NCBI RefSeq assembly: GCF_004011095.1
Contig: NZ_CP028129.1
Coordinates: 2,480,001 to 2,544,000, forward strand
DNA from: Rathayibacter rathayi
Lineage (GTDB): Bacteria; Actinomycetota; Actinomycetes; Actinomycetales; Microbacteriaceae
DNA: 64,000 nt
Reading direction: 5' to 3'
Part shown: positions 1 through 8,740 of the stretch, one piece after another
Layout of the letters: every line of letters begins with the position of its first letter
How positions within the stretch are numbered: the first letter of the stretch is position 1
The notes under the pieces: generated by a model
What the model saw: the letters and a program-made list of their open reading frames with translations, nothing else
The model's database searches: none
Told to the model about the DNA's origin: nothing
Program-made: the position numbers and the translations under genes

Positions 1-468
1 CTTCTCCCGAGCCATGCGTGGATTGGGAATCCAGTTTTCGCCGGCTAGCGTAGACCGGATTGCGTCTAAAGATGCGTGCCGGTAAATGTATGGAATCCCG
101 ATCTCTCCCACCGCACTAGCCAAATCTGCCGCTTGCTGCATGAAGGTTCCGTCGTTGATAAAGAACCACTGTCTTAACTCCGGGATGTCTGCGGCATACC
201 CAAGAGGAATGCTGATGGTCGGCAAAACGTGACGTTTGCGGGCGGGAGTTGAAAGGATCTTGTGGTAAGTATTTTGGACCTCGTCACAGACGACGCCTAT
301 AATCGGGTAGACGGTGCCGCTCTCAGAACTCCAGCCCGCACCATTAAGCCCTAGCCAGCCCTGCCATCCCTCAGATACGGCCAGTACTCTACTGCCGTTT
401 TTTTTCTCGAAACCAAGCTTTTCTAAATGGTACAGGCATGCAGCCTCTACCTCTTCCTTAAATAACAT
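1..468 (-). CDS. Candidate immunity protein of the RHS toxin (partial, runs off left edge)
   Basis: An open frame of 156 codons runs from an ATG at 468 to the window edge without a stop, so the C-terminus is missing. It starts MLFKEEVEAACLYHLEKLGF and has good codon structure throughout. AGGGTGA lies just upstream of the ATG and overlaps the stop codon (476-474) of the toxin-tip frame, so the two are tightly coupled. I do not recognise the family. Position directly behind a nuclease tip, small size, acidic N-terminus and clearly lower GC than the RHS core are what is expected of a cognate immunity gene. Immunity is inferred from position only. Confidence 0.7.
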   Translation of the reverse strand, partial: MLFKEEVEAACLYHLEKLGFEKKNGSRVLAVSEGWQGWLGLNGAGWSSESGTVYPIIGVVCDEVQNTYHKILSTPARKRHVLPTISIPLGYAADIPELRQWFFINDGTFMQQAADLASAVGEIGIPYIYRHASLDAIRSTLAGENWIPNPRMAREK

Positions 469-473
469 TCTCT

Positions 474-845
474 TCACCCTAAATCCCAATTATCTCGTTT
501 TATGTACATACTTCCAAGGGGTCGAGTAGGGTCGAGGCCAGCTTCCTCTGCTCGGAGCCCGACGGGTATCGCGACGCCACCCTGTTCGATCAGGGGGTAC
601 GCAATACTCTGGTTTTTCGTGAGTTTAGCGCGGAGGCCATTTTTTGCCTCAATAAAGTACAGCTCACCGGATGGTGTCCGGGCGAGGATGTCGACGCGTG
701 TTCTGACTCCTCCGGCGATGATCGTGATCTCGGTTCCGACGAGGGTATCGCCGCGTGCTTCGAGGGCTTCGATGGAGGCTTGGACGCCTCGTTGGCCTTT
801 CGCGACGAGTGCGGCGCCGGTGAGGCGTGGGCGGACGGGGGTGAG
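474..845 (-). pseudogene. Out-of-frame C-terminal nuclease toxin tip of the RHS protein
   Basis: In the frame one base away from the RHS reading frame, 123 codons are open from the C6 run at 845-850 to a TGA at 476-474. The peptide carries VDIL (Asp about 692), then FIEAKNG (Glu about 650, Lys about 644) and TKNQ. This is the D...ExK...Q pattern of restriction-endonuclease-fold toxin tips. It has no start codon of its own near its beginning, so it can be made only as a fusion to the RHS core. A seventh C in the reverse-strand C6 run (forward G845-850) would join it to the core as ...DDPPLTPVRP.... As sequenced, the core instead runs into a low-complexity Ser/Pro/Arg tail ending at 590. Nuclease activity is inferred from the motif. 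Confidence 0.75.
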
Positions 846-3800
846 GGGGGATCGTCGAGGCGTGTGGTGGGGATGTCTGTGCCGAGGCGGCGGGTGGTGG
901 CGCTGCCGAGTCCGCTGGCGGCGCCGGTGGCGGCTCCTCCTGCGGCTCCTGCGGTGGTGGCGCCGAGGAGTCCGGTGGGGGTGTGGGGGCCGGGGCTGGT
1001 GAGGTATTGGGCGGCTTTGGAGACGCTGCCGTCGGCGGTGTTGGCGATCACTTCGGCTGTGAGGGCGCTGGCGCCGGCGCGGTAGGCGAGGGCTTCGGCG
1101 CCTCCGCCGAGCGCGCCGACGGCGGAGTCGATGCCGACTTGGCCCCAGTTGACGCTACCGGTGGTGGCTTTCTGGGTGGCGACGGAGATGCCGCCGGCTA
1201 GGAAGGCTCCGGATGCGGCTCCGGCGAGGGCCATCCCGGCGAGGGTGCCAACTCCGGTGAACATCAGGGCGACGCCGATGGCGACGAGGGCGCCTGCGGC
1301 GACGTATTCCCCGTTGTTGGACCACCAGTCGCCGGCGGCGGCGAACGCGCCGTTGTTCCCGTCGCGATACGCGCGCAGGTCCGCGTCCGACACCGGCCGC
1401 AACCCCGTCGGGTCCACGGCGTGGAGGGGGTCGTTCCCGGCGTAGGAGTAGGGGTTCCCTGACCAGCCTGCGCCGGTCACCGCCTCCAGCGGATCCACGG
1501 TCAGGAAGCCCCGAGTCCCCGGATCGTAGGTGCGGTGTCCGAGCCATTCCAAGCCCGCGATGGAGAGGCCGCCGTTGGCGGTCAGGCCGATCCCGGCGGG
1601 CAGGTCGAGGCCGGGCGGCAGGCCCGTGTCAGGTCCGACCGTGCCCCACGGATCCTCCGCGGTTGTCGCGCGGTCGGCTCGCCACCCGGCGCTGGTCCAG
1701 GTGTCGCCGATGCCGGTGACGCCTCCCGGGGTGGCGAGGATCGGGGTGTCGCCCACGGTCAGTAGTGCGGGCGCGGAGGAGGCGGTGTCCCACCACGTCG
1801 CGGCGCCGTTGATGGTGGCGAGTTCGCCGAGGGTGTCGACGTGCAGGGTCGTGGTGGACGTTTCGTCGGTGACGGCGTCGAGCCAGCCCGCGGCGCTCCA
1901 GGCGTAGGAGCGCTGGCCGCCGTCGCTGTCGGTGACGCGGGTGCGGCGGCCGAGGCCGTCGTAGAGGTATTCGATGCGGGTGCCGTCCTCGCGGGTGGTG
2001 GCGAGGAGTTGGCCTGCGGCGTCGTAGTTGTGGGTACTGGTGCGGCCGTCGGGGGTGGTTTCGCGAGTGAGGCGTCCGCCGGTGTCGTACCCGAACGTGG
2101 AGGTGCCGGCGTCGGTGCGGGTTTCGAGGAGTTGCTGGGCGTTGTCGTAGCGGTAGTCGACGCCTCCGCTGGGTCCGTCGAGGCGGGTGATGCGGCCGTC
2201 CTCGTCGCGGGTCACGCGGGTCAGCGACGTCCCGGTGCCCGCTGCTGTCCCGGTGCTGTGCTCCGTGATGAAGCCGTCGCGGTGCTGCCAGGTCTGAGCG
2301 ATCCCTCCGGCGGTCGAGGCGATCAGGTGTCCGGCGGCGTCGTACTCGAAACTCGCGCGGCCCAGGCGGGGGTGTTCGATCGCGGTGACTCTGCCGGTGC
2401 TGTCGCGTTCGTAGCGGGTGCGGGTGCCGTCGGGGCCGGTGACGGCGGTGCGGTGGCCGGCGGCGTCGTACTCCCAGGCGAGGCCTTGGCCGTCGCGGGT
2501 GCGGCGGAGGAGTTGGTCGCGGCGGTTCCAGGTGAGGGTGTGTTCGAGGGGTGCGCCGGGGCCGGTGTGGTCGGTGATGACGGCTTGGCGGGCGGGAAGG
2601 TCGCGGCGGGTTTCGGAGAGCAGGCGTCCGTCGGCGCTGAGGCTGGTTTCGCGGCCGGCGGGGTCGTAGGTCCAGGAGAGGCGGTGCCCGTCGGGGTCCT
2701 GCTGCCAGAGTTGGCGGCCGGCGGGGTCGTAGCCTGCGGTCGTGCTGCGGCCGAGGGGGTCGGTCGCGGCGACGGCGTGGTCGGCGGCGTCGAAGGTGCG
2801 CCGGGTGATGCCGCCGAGGGGGTCGATGATGACGGTGTTGCGGCCGCGCTCGTCGTAGTCGTAGCGGGTGATGCCGCCGACGCCGTTGACGGCTTCGACG
2901 AGTTGCCCGGCGGGGTCGTAGCGGAACCGGCGGGTGCCGTGCCAGCAGTCGCGGGACCACACGACGCGGCCGAGGAGGTCGTAGCGGTAGCGGGCGGTGC
3001 CGCGGCCGGGGGTGTGCCGGGCGGTGAGGCGGCCGGCGGCGTCGTACTCGCTCCAGCCGGTCTCCCCGGTGGGTCCGGTCCAGCGGATCTGGCGCCCGTC
3101 GGCGTCGTACTCGAGCGTGGTCGAGGCGCCGGCGGGGTCGGTGACGGCCGCGAGGCGCCCGCACCGGTCGTACTCGAACCGGGTGCTCGCGCCGGAAGGA
3201 GCGACTTGCTCGATCACGCGGCCCGCGGCGTCGCGGATCAGGCGGGTGAGGCCGCCTTCCTCGTCGACGAGTTCCACGGGGCGTCCGCACCGGTCGTAGA
3301 CGGTGAGGGCCGTGGATCCGTCCTGCGCCTCGGTCGCGATGGGCCGGCCGAGGGGGTCGAAGCGGGTGCGCGAGGAGGCGGCTCCGTCGGAGACGGCGGT
3401 GGTGTGCGGGTCGGTGAACACCGTGGCGCGGGAGCCGGTCGGGTCGATCAGGGCGCTGAGCGCGCCGTCCGCGTCGTACTCGCGGCGCCAGAGGTGGCCG
3501 GCGGGGTCGGTGGTCTCGGTCAGGCGGGAGAGCGCATCGTACGCGAACCGCCAGGAGTTGCCGTCGGGCAGCAGCGCGGCCGAGACGTTCCCGAGGTCGT
3601 CGAACTCCCGGGCGATCGCGCGGCCGAGGGGGTCGATGGTGCGGACGACGGCGCCGTGTTCGCCGTGCTCCATCACGGTGCGCGCGCCGAGCGGATCGAC
3701 GATCGCGCCCAGGCGTCCGCCTGCCTCGTATTCGTAGCGCCAGGTCGCGCCCAGCGGGTCGCGGCGGGAGGCGAGCAGGCCCGCCGGGGTGTAGCGGTAC

Positions 3801-5740
3801 TCGGTGCGCGCTCCGGAGGGGGACACCGCGGCGACCACCCGGCCCGCCTGGTCGCGCAGCAGCCGCGCGGTGTTCCCGTCCGCGTCGGTCGTGCTGATCA
3901 GATCCCCGAACGGGTCGTAGCCGAGACGGACGCTCACCCCCTCCGGGTCGGTGACCTCGACCAGCAGGCCGTCGTCCCAGGTCAGCTGGGTGCGTCCGCC
4001 CTCCGGGTCGATCACGACGCTCGGGGAGCGGTCCACGTCGGTCGCGTACTCGTAGCTGGTGACCCCGCCCTGCTCGGCGATGAGGGTCATCACCCGGTCG
4101 AACTCGTCGTAACCGCGGGTGATGTCCGCGCCGGAGGGAGTCTTCGTGCGCACCAGCCGGCCGCGCGCGTCGTAGGCGTGGGCGGTGACCGTTCCGTCGC
4201 GGCCGGTCGCGGAGAGCAGGTTCCCGGCGGCGTCGTAGCTCATCGACTGCCGCCGCCCCGCCGGATCGAGGATCCCCACCAGGCGGCCCCGGGCATCCGA
4301 AATCCAGGTGTTCGACCGGGATCCGTCCGCGTCCGAGACGACCGTCGCCCGGCCGGGCAGATACGCGTACCGGGTGGTGCGCCCGAACGGCGACGTCTGC
4401 GCCAGCACCCGCCGCTTCGCGTCGTAGCGGTTGCGGACCTCGACGACTCCGCCCGCGTCCGTCACCGACTCCAGCAGTCCGTCCGCGTTCCACCCGTACC
4501 GGCGCGTCCCGCCCGGGGTGGCTGCCGCGACCAGGCGTTCAGCGTCGTACTCGTACTCCACCCGGCGGCCGTCGGAGGCGTGCGCGACGACGATCCGCCC
4601 GCCCGACCACTCCAGAGCCACCCACCGGCCCCGCTCGTGCACCAACCGCGTCAGCGCGCCGTCACCGTCGTACTCGACGTCCACCCGCGTCCCCGGGCCG
4701 CTGCTCGCCGACAGCCACTGCCCACCCGCCGTGAACAGCCACCGGGAGCCGTCGTTCCCCGACACCACCAGCTTGTCGCCCTCCGGACCGCTCTCGCGGG
4801 TCAGCCACCGGCTCTCGCCCACGGCGCGGTCCCAGCCCTCGCCCTGGCGAGGGAACACCACCTCCCGCCCATCCGGGAGCACGAAGGTCGCGCCGTCGTC
4901 CTCGACCCGTAACCGCACCTGCGCCACCGAAGACCAGCCCGCACCGAACGCCCCCGCACGCTCATCGAGGGAGTTGTAGGTCCGCTCCCACCGCAGCGAG
5001 CCCGCGCCGCCGGGGAACCCCAGATCCACCTCCGTCTCGAGGAAGTTCCCCGTGCCCGTGTTCACCGGATCATCCGCGTACCCGGACGTGGGCGGCGCCC
5101 CATACGCCTGCGCAGCAGTGATCGTGATGTCCTCCCGCGACAGCGCCACCCCCGCCGACCCCAGCGCGAGGGCCAGCGCACTGTCCGCGTCCAGCGACCC
5201 CCACCGGCACTGGTCCGCGAAATCCGTCAGCAGTCCCCGCAGCTGTCCCGGACGCTCCCGCAGCTCGTCGTTCGCCGCCGACGACGCATCCGCGAACACC
5301 CGCAGATCCTCCGGCCGCGCAGACGACGTCCCCCCACCCATCCCGCCGCCACCCGGCGCCGGAGTCTGACGCGCCCCCACCGCCCCCTGCTCGATCGGGA
5401 TCGACACCGGATCGGCCGCAGGCCCCACCGGCGGATCCTCCTCGCCGAACAACGCCGCACCGACCTGCTCGAACAGGTTCCGGGACTCCTGCTCCCGCTT
5501 CCACTCCCGCGCCAGCACCCGCCGCTCACCAGTGGCCGGGCTCGTCCGTTCCGAGCGGATGTCGCGCTTGCCGAGCGTCGAGAACCCCGGGCGGAACTCG
5601 AGAGCGGAGCACACGTCGCGGCGATGCGACGCGCCCGGGCTGCACGAGCACGGGATCAGCAAGAGGGGATCGTGAGATTCGCTCGGACGACTAGGCGACT
5701 GCCTGGTGGAGGCGGCGCGATCCGTGCCGGAATGCGCCAC
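590..5740 (-). CDS. RHS/YD-repeat polymorphic toxin core, C-terminus frameshifted
   Basis: This is a 1716-residue protein with an N-terminal leader region, a DUF6531-like start of the cage (NTGTGNFLETEVDLGFPG, about residue 230), some 1000 residues of YD repeats (RYDxxGRL, YEYDxxGR) and the hyperconserved RHS end DPLHAVDPTGL near residue 1445. A glycine/alanine-rich hydrophobic pretoxin stretch follows. RHS proteins form a shell around a C-terminal toxin used against competitors. After about residue 1631 the frame becomes a Ser/Pro/Arg/His tail unlike a folded domain, while the nuclease tip continues in another frame (474-845). The start is uncertain: the first 70 residues look non-coding, and a GTG at 5518 (VLAREWKREQ) is a plausible alternative. 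No secretion gene adjoins it. Confidence 0.85.
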   Translation of the reverse strand: MAHSGTDRAASTRQSPSRPSESHDPLLLIPCSCSPGASHRRDVCSALEFRPGFSTLGKRDIRSERTSPATGERRVLAREWKREQESRNLFEQVGAALFGEEDPPVGPAADPVSIPIEQGAVGARQTPAPGGGGMGGGTSSARPEDLRVFADASSAANDELRERPGQLRGLLTDFADQCRWGSLDADSALALALGSAGVALSREDITITAAQAYGAPPTSGYADDPVNTGTGNFLETEVDLGFPGGAGSLRWERTYNSLDERAGAFGAGWSSVAQVRLRVEDDGATFVLPDGREVVFPRQGEGWDRAVGESRWLTRESGPEGDKLVVSGNDGSRWLFTAGGQWLSASSGPGTRVDVEYDGDGALTRLVHERGRWVALEWSGGRIVVAHASDGRRVEYEYDAERLVAAATPGGTRRYGWNADGLLESVTDAGGVVEVRNRYDAKRRVLAQTSPFGRTTRYAYLPGRATVVSDADGSRSNTWISDARGRLVGILDPAGRRQSMSYDAAGNLLSATGRDGTVTAHAYDARGRLVRTKTPSGADITRGYDEFDRVMTLIAEQGGVTSYEYATDVDRSPSVVIDPEGGRTQLTWDDGLLVEVTDPEGVSVRLGYDPFGDLISTTDADGNTARLLRDQAGRVVAAVSPSGARTEYRYTPAGLLASRRDPLGATWRYEYEAGGRLGAIVDPLGARTVMEHGEHGAVVRTIDPLGRAIAREFDDLGNVSAALLPDGNSWRFAYDALSRLTETTDPAGHLWRREYDADGALSALIDPTGSRATVFTDPHTTAVSDGAASSRTRFDPLGRPIATEAQDGSTALTVYDRCGRPVELVDEEGGLTRLIRDAAGRVIEQVAPSGASTRFEYDRCGRLAAVTDPAGASTTLEYDADGRQIRWTGPTGETGWSEYDAAGRLTARHTPGRGTARYRYDLLGRVVWSRDCWHGTRRFRYDPAGQLVEAVNGVGGITRYDYDERGRNTVIIDPLGGITRRTFDAADHAVAATDPLGRSTTAGYDPAGRQLWQQDPDGHRLSWTYDPAGRETSLSADGRLLSETRRDLPARQAVITDHTGPGAPLEHTLTWNRRDQLLRRTRDGQGLAWEYDAAGHRTAVTGPDGTRTRYERDSTGRVTAIEHPRLGRASFEYDAAGHLIASTAGGIAQTWQHRDGFITEHSTGTAAGTGTSLTRVTRDEDGRITRLDGPSGGVDYRYDNAQQLLETRTDAGTSTFGYDTGGRLTRETTPDGRTSTHNYDAAGQLLATTREDGTRIEYLYDGLGRRTRVTDSDGGQRSYAWSAAGWLDAVTDETSTTTLHVDTLGELATINGAATWWDTASSAPALLTVGDTPILATPGGVTGIGDTWTSAGWRADRATTAEDPWGTVGPDTGLPPGLDLPAGIGLTANGGLSIAGLEWLGHRTYDPGTRGFLTVDPLEAVTGAGWSGNPYSYAGNDPLHAVDPTGLRPVSDADLRAYRDGNNGAFAAAGDWWSNNGEYVAAGALVAIGVALMFTGVGTLAGMALAGAASGAFLAGGISVATQKATTGSVNWGQVGIDSAVGALGGGAEALAYRAGASALTAEVIANTADGSVSKAAQYLTSPGPHTPTGLLGATTAGAAGGAATGAASGLGSATTRRLGTDIPTTRLDDPPSPPSAHASPAPHSSRKANEASKPPSKPSKHAAIPSSEPRSRSSPEESEHASTSSPGHHPVSCTLLRQKMASALNSRKTRVLRTP

Positions 5741-5785
5741 TCATCGGACGGCCGAAGTGCGGACGTCCGTCAGGGCGCGAGAACG

Positions 5786-5825
5786 CAGAAGTCGCGGTAG
5801 TCGAACGCGACTACCGCGACTTCTG
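5786..5825. terminator. Perfect 18-bp hairpin between reductase and RHS genes
   Basis: CAGAAGTCGCGGTAGTCG at 5786-5803 is exactly complementary to 5808-5825, with a 4-nt loop. It lies just after the aldo/keto reductase stop and before the RHS start on the same strand. There is no T tract, as is common in high-GC actinobacteria. Transcription termination after the reductase is the likely role. Confidence 0.6.
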
Positions 5826-5866
5826 GAGGTTCGGGGCCGAGAGCACGGGGGCCGAGAGCTCGCGGG

Positions 5867-6688
5867 TCAGGACTCCGTGTCGACGAGCGAGTCCAGGTGC
5901 GCTAGGTCCTCGGCCGAGATCGAGAAGTCGACGTCGGCGTTCTCGACGATCCGCGAGGGCGTGGTCGACTTCGGCAGCGGCAGCACGTCCTTCTCGAGCA
6001 GATAGCGGATGCAGAGCTGCGCCACCGACTTGCCGTACTTCTCGGCGATCCCGCGGATGTCGGAGTTGTCGAGCAGGCCGCCCGTCGCGAGCGGCGAGTA
6101 GCCCTCCACGAGGATGCCGTGCTCCCTGCAGTAGGCGGTCGTCTCGTCCTGGGTGTTGCCGACGAACCAGCGGATCTGGTTCGCGTGCGGCACCACGTCG
6201 GTCGCCGCGATCAACGACTCCAGATCGGCGACCTCGAAGTTCGAGACGCCGATGGCGCGGGAGCGGCCGGCCTCGAGGATCTCCTCCATCGCCTTCCACG
6301 CCGCGATGGTGCCCTCGCGATGGTCGGAGCCCCTGTCCTGCCACGGCCACGGCGCGTGGATGAGGTAGAGGTCGACGTGGTCGAGTTCGAGCGCCGCCAT
6401 CGTGGTCTCGAAGCTCGCCTTCGCGCCCTCGTCATCCTTCACCTCGGCCGGGAGCTTCGTCGTGACGAATACCTCCTCCCGCGGGACACCGCTGTCGCGC
6501 AGGGCGCGGGCGACGCTCGCCTCGTTGCCGTAGGCGCGCGCGGTGTCGATGTGGCGGTAGCCGGCCTGGAGCGCCGCGGTCGTCGCGTCGTACGCCTCGG
6601 GGCCGTCGGGGATCTGCCAGGTGCCGAACCCGATCTTCGGGATGGCGACTCCGTTGGACAGCGTGAAGGTGTCGGTCAGGGCGGGCAT
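5867..6688 (-). CDS. Aldo/keto reductase (2,5-diketogluconate reductase type)
   Basis: A 273-residue NADPH-dependent oxidoreductase of the AKR superfamily, predicted to reduce aldehydes or ketones in the cytosol. The catalytic tetrad is visible: Asp48 and Tyr53 in HIDTARAYGNE, Lys78 in TTKL, and His111 in LIHAPWPW. The nucleotide-binding end has GVSNFE and, further on, LPKSTTPSRI. Length is normal for the AKR5-like bacterial enzymes. The ATG at 6688 is chosen because GAGGAG lies 5 nt upstream; the longer reading from 6703 only adds MMRRD, which is encoded by that ribosome binding site. It stands alone between the sugar transporter and the RHS gene. The physiological substrate cannot be told. 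Confidence 0.92.
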   Translation of the reverse strand: MPALTDTFTLSNGVAIPKIGFGTWQIPDGPEAYDATTAALQAGYRHIDTARAYGNEASVARALRDSGVPREEVFVTTKLPAEVKDDEGAKASFETTMAALELDHVDLYLIHAPWPWQDRGSDHREGTIAAWKAMEEILEAGRSRAIGVSNFEVADLESLIAATDVVPHANQIRWFVGNTQDETTAYCREHGILVEGYSPLATGGLLDNSDIRGIAEKYGKSVAQLCIRYLLEKDVLPLPKSTTPSRIVENADVDFSISAEDLAHLDSLVDTES

Positions 6689-6786
6689 GTCTCTCCTCAT
6701 CACTTCGTTTGGTCGTACCGTGCCACGCTAAGCCGGCCGCGGCGCCCGCACGGCCCCCTTGCGCCGGTCGGGTTCGGCGCTCTGCG

Positions 6787-7695
6787 TCAGCCCTTGAACG
6801 CCCCGTCCATGATCCCGGACACCATTCGGCGGCCGACGAAGAAGAAAGCGATCAGCAGCGGGAGAGTGGCCATGAACGATCCACCCATCGCCAGGGCGAC
6901 GTCGATCGAGCGGTTGGCCTGCAGCTGCTTTAGCGCGATCTGCACCGTGAACAGCTCCGGCGACTTCAGGACGATGAACGGCCACATGAAGTCGTTCCAG
7001 ACCGCGGTGAACGTGATCAGTCCGAGCACAAATGCCGCGGGGCGGACCACCGGAAAGGCGATGCGCCAGAACAGCTGCCACGAGTTGGCGCCGTCGATGC
7101 GGGCGGCCTGAATCAGCTCGTCGCTGACCGTCGTGGACATGTGCTGCCGCATCCAGAAAATGCCGAAGGCACTGGCCAGACCCGGCACGATGATCGCCTG
7201 AAGGGTGTCGACCCAGTCGAGCGCCGAGACGATCAGGTACTGCGGGATGATGCTCAATTGCGCCGGCACCGTCATCGTCAGCAGCACGATCAGGAACAGC
7301 AGGTTCCGGCCCGGGAAGTGCAGCTTCGCGAAGGCGAAGCCGGCCATTGCGCAGAGGATCGCAGAGAGGAAAGCGATGCTCAGCGACACGATAAGACTAT
7401 TCAGCATCGAGGCGATGAACGGGACGGTGTCGAACACCTTCTCGGCGATTGCCATGAAATTCGTACCCGGATACAGGCGCGGCGGGATCGACGTGACGGC
7501 GGTCGCTCCGACCGACGCCACGACGAACATGTAGTAGAGCGGGAAGACCGAGACGACGACCGCGATCGCGAGGAACACGTACGTCGGCCAGCCGACTCCG
7601 CCGCCCTTGCCGCGCCGCTTGGGCAACGTCTTCGCGGTGTCCCCGGTCGCCACCGCGCGGGCCTGCGGGAGAGCCTGATCGATCACGTCGGACAT
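6787..7695 (-). CDS. Carbohydrate ABC transporter permease (MalG/LacG type)
   Basis: A 302-residue inner-membrane permease with a short cytosolic N-terminus and six predicted membrane helices. The EAA loop that docks the ATPase is seen as ELIQAARIDGANSWQLFWRI. Family: CUT1 sugar permease, MalG-like partner. The ATG at 7695 overlaps the upstream permease stop by one base (TGATG), so translation is coupled. No ATPase gene is in the cluster; CUT1 systems in actinobacteria often share one MsiK-type ATPase encoded elsewhere. Control is probably by the divergent LacI protein upstream. Confidence 0.93.
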   Translation of the reverse strand: MSDVIDQALPQARAVATGDTAKTLPKRRGKGGGVGWPTYVFLAIAVVVSVFPLYYMFVVASVGATAVTSIPPRLYPGTNFMAIAEKVFDTVPFIASMLNSLIVSLSIAFLSAILCAMAGFAFAKLHFPGRNLLFLIVLLTMTVPAQLSIIPQYLIVSALDWVDTLQAIIVPGLASAFGIFWMRQHMSTTVSDELIQAARIDGANSWQLFWRIAFPVVRPAAFVLGLITFTAVWNDFMWPFIVLKSPELFTVQIALKQLQANRSIDVALAMGGSFMATLPLLIAFFFVGRRMVSGIMDGAFKG

Positions 7696-8666
7696 CAGAC
7701 GGCCGCCTTCCTGGTGCGGGTGGAGAGGTAGAAGTTGAGGAGGGAGACAAGGACCACGATCACAAACAGCACGACGCCGATAGCGGATCCGTAACCGAAC
7801 TTGAACTGACCGAAGCCCTGCTCGTAGAGGAAGAGAGCCAACGTCTGGCACTGCCGGCCGGCGCCGCAGGTGAGGCCCGATTCGGGAGCCACCAGGAGCG
7901 CCTCCGTGAAGATCTGCAGACCGCCGATGGTCGACATGATCACAGTGAAGACGATGATCGGGCGCAGCGCCGGGATCGTCAGGTGGCGAAACTGCTGCCA
8001 ACTGGACGCGCCATCGACCGAGGCGGCCTCGAACATCTCGCGGGGCAGCGACTGTAGGCCCGCCAGGTAGAGCAGGGTGTTGTAGCCGAACCAGCGCCAG
8101 AAGACCATCGTCGAGATGACGATCCAGGAGCCGTAGTTGGTGGCGAGGAAGTTGATCGACGGCAGTCCGAAGATGCCGAGGAACCAGTTGATCAGGCCGA
8201 AGTTCTTATCGAAGATCTGAGCGAACACGATCGCGGTCGCGGCGACGGACGTGATGTACGGCACCAGCAGAGCCATGCGGAAGAAGTTCGCCCAGCGCAG
8301 GCGCGCGTGGTTCAGCAGGTGCGCGAGGAACAGGGCGAACAGGAGCTGCGGCACGGTCGAGATGATAAAGATGCCGAAGGTGTTGACCAGTGCGTTCCAG
8401 AATCGCGAGTCGGCGAAGAGTTGCTGGAAATTCGCGATTCCGATGAAGGTCTGCTCGCCGATCGGGTTCCAGTCGAACAGCGAGACGTAGAAGGTGAACA
8501 GGAGCGGGAACAGCCCAAAGACGATGAAGATGATGAAGAAGGGCGCGACGTAGGCGTAGGGGGCGATCCGCTCCGAGAGGGAGTTGCGGATCCGCGCGGC
8601 TTTCTGGACCGGCACGCTGGGCTGCTTGCGCTGCTTGCTGGGTGGTGCTGCTGTCACCGTTGACAC
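7695..8666 (-). CDS. Carbohydrate ABC transporter permease (MalF/LacF type)
   Basis: A 323-residue permease, the first of the two membrane subunits of a CUT1 sugar importer. About six to seven hydrophobic helices follow a basic N-terminus, and the EAA loop REMFEAASVDGASSWQQF is present. The start is a GTG at 8666, preceded by GGAGGT with 6-nt spacing; the much longer open frame upstream has no such site. It lies 74 nt downstream of the binding-protein gene, and its stop overlaps the next permease start. The sugar is unknown. Confidence 0.93.
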   Translation of the reverse strand: MSTVTAAPPSKQRKQPSVPVQKAARIRNSLSERIAPYAYVAPFFIIFIVFGLFPLLFTFYVSLFDWNPIGEQTFIGIANFQQLFADSRFWNALVNTFGIFIISTVPQLLFALFLAHLLNHARLRWANFFRMALLVPYITSVAATAIVFAQIFDKNFGLINWFLGIFGLPSINFLATNYGSWIVISTMVFWRWFGYNTLLYLAGLQSLPREMFEAASVDGASSWQQFRHLTIPALRPIIVFTVIMSTIGGLQIFTEALLVAPESGLTCGAGRQCQTLALFLYEQGFGQFKFGYGSAIGVVLFVIVVLVSLLNFYLSTRTRKAAV

Positions 8667-8740
8667 GGGAGTACCTCCGTCGAGAAAAGGGGGAGGGGCC
8701 CGGCGCCCAGGGCGCCGGGCCGCTCGAATGGGTGGGGCGA

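Noticed and set aside
845..850. Canonical -1 slippery heptamer for programmed frameshifting of the RHS gene
   Set aside because: The context T CCC CCC T does not fit X XXY YYZ well and no clear downstream stem was seen. Slippage stays possible, but I do not claim it as programmed.
1629..4493. A 954-codon reverse frame inside the RHS gene
   Set aside because: Arg/Pro-rich out-of-frame reading of the RHS core with no recognisable domain.
1841..4912. A 1023-codon forward open frame
   Set aside because: It is the antisense of the YD-repeat region, Gly/Ala/Val-rich, with no start signal or motif. High GC and repeat periodicity keep the opposite frame open.
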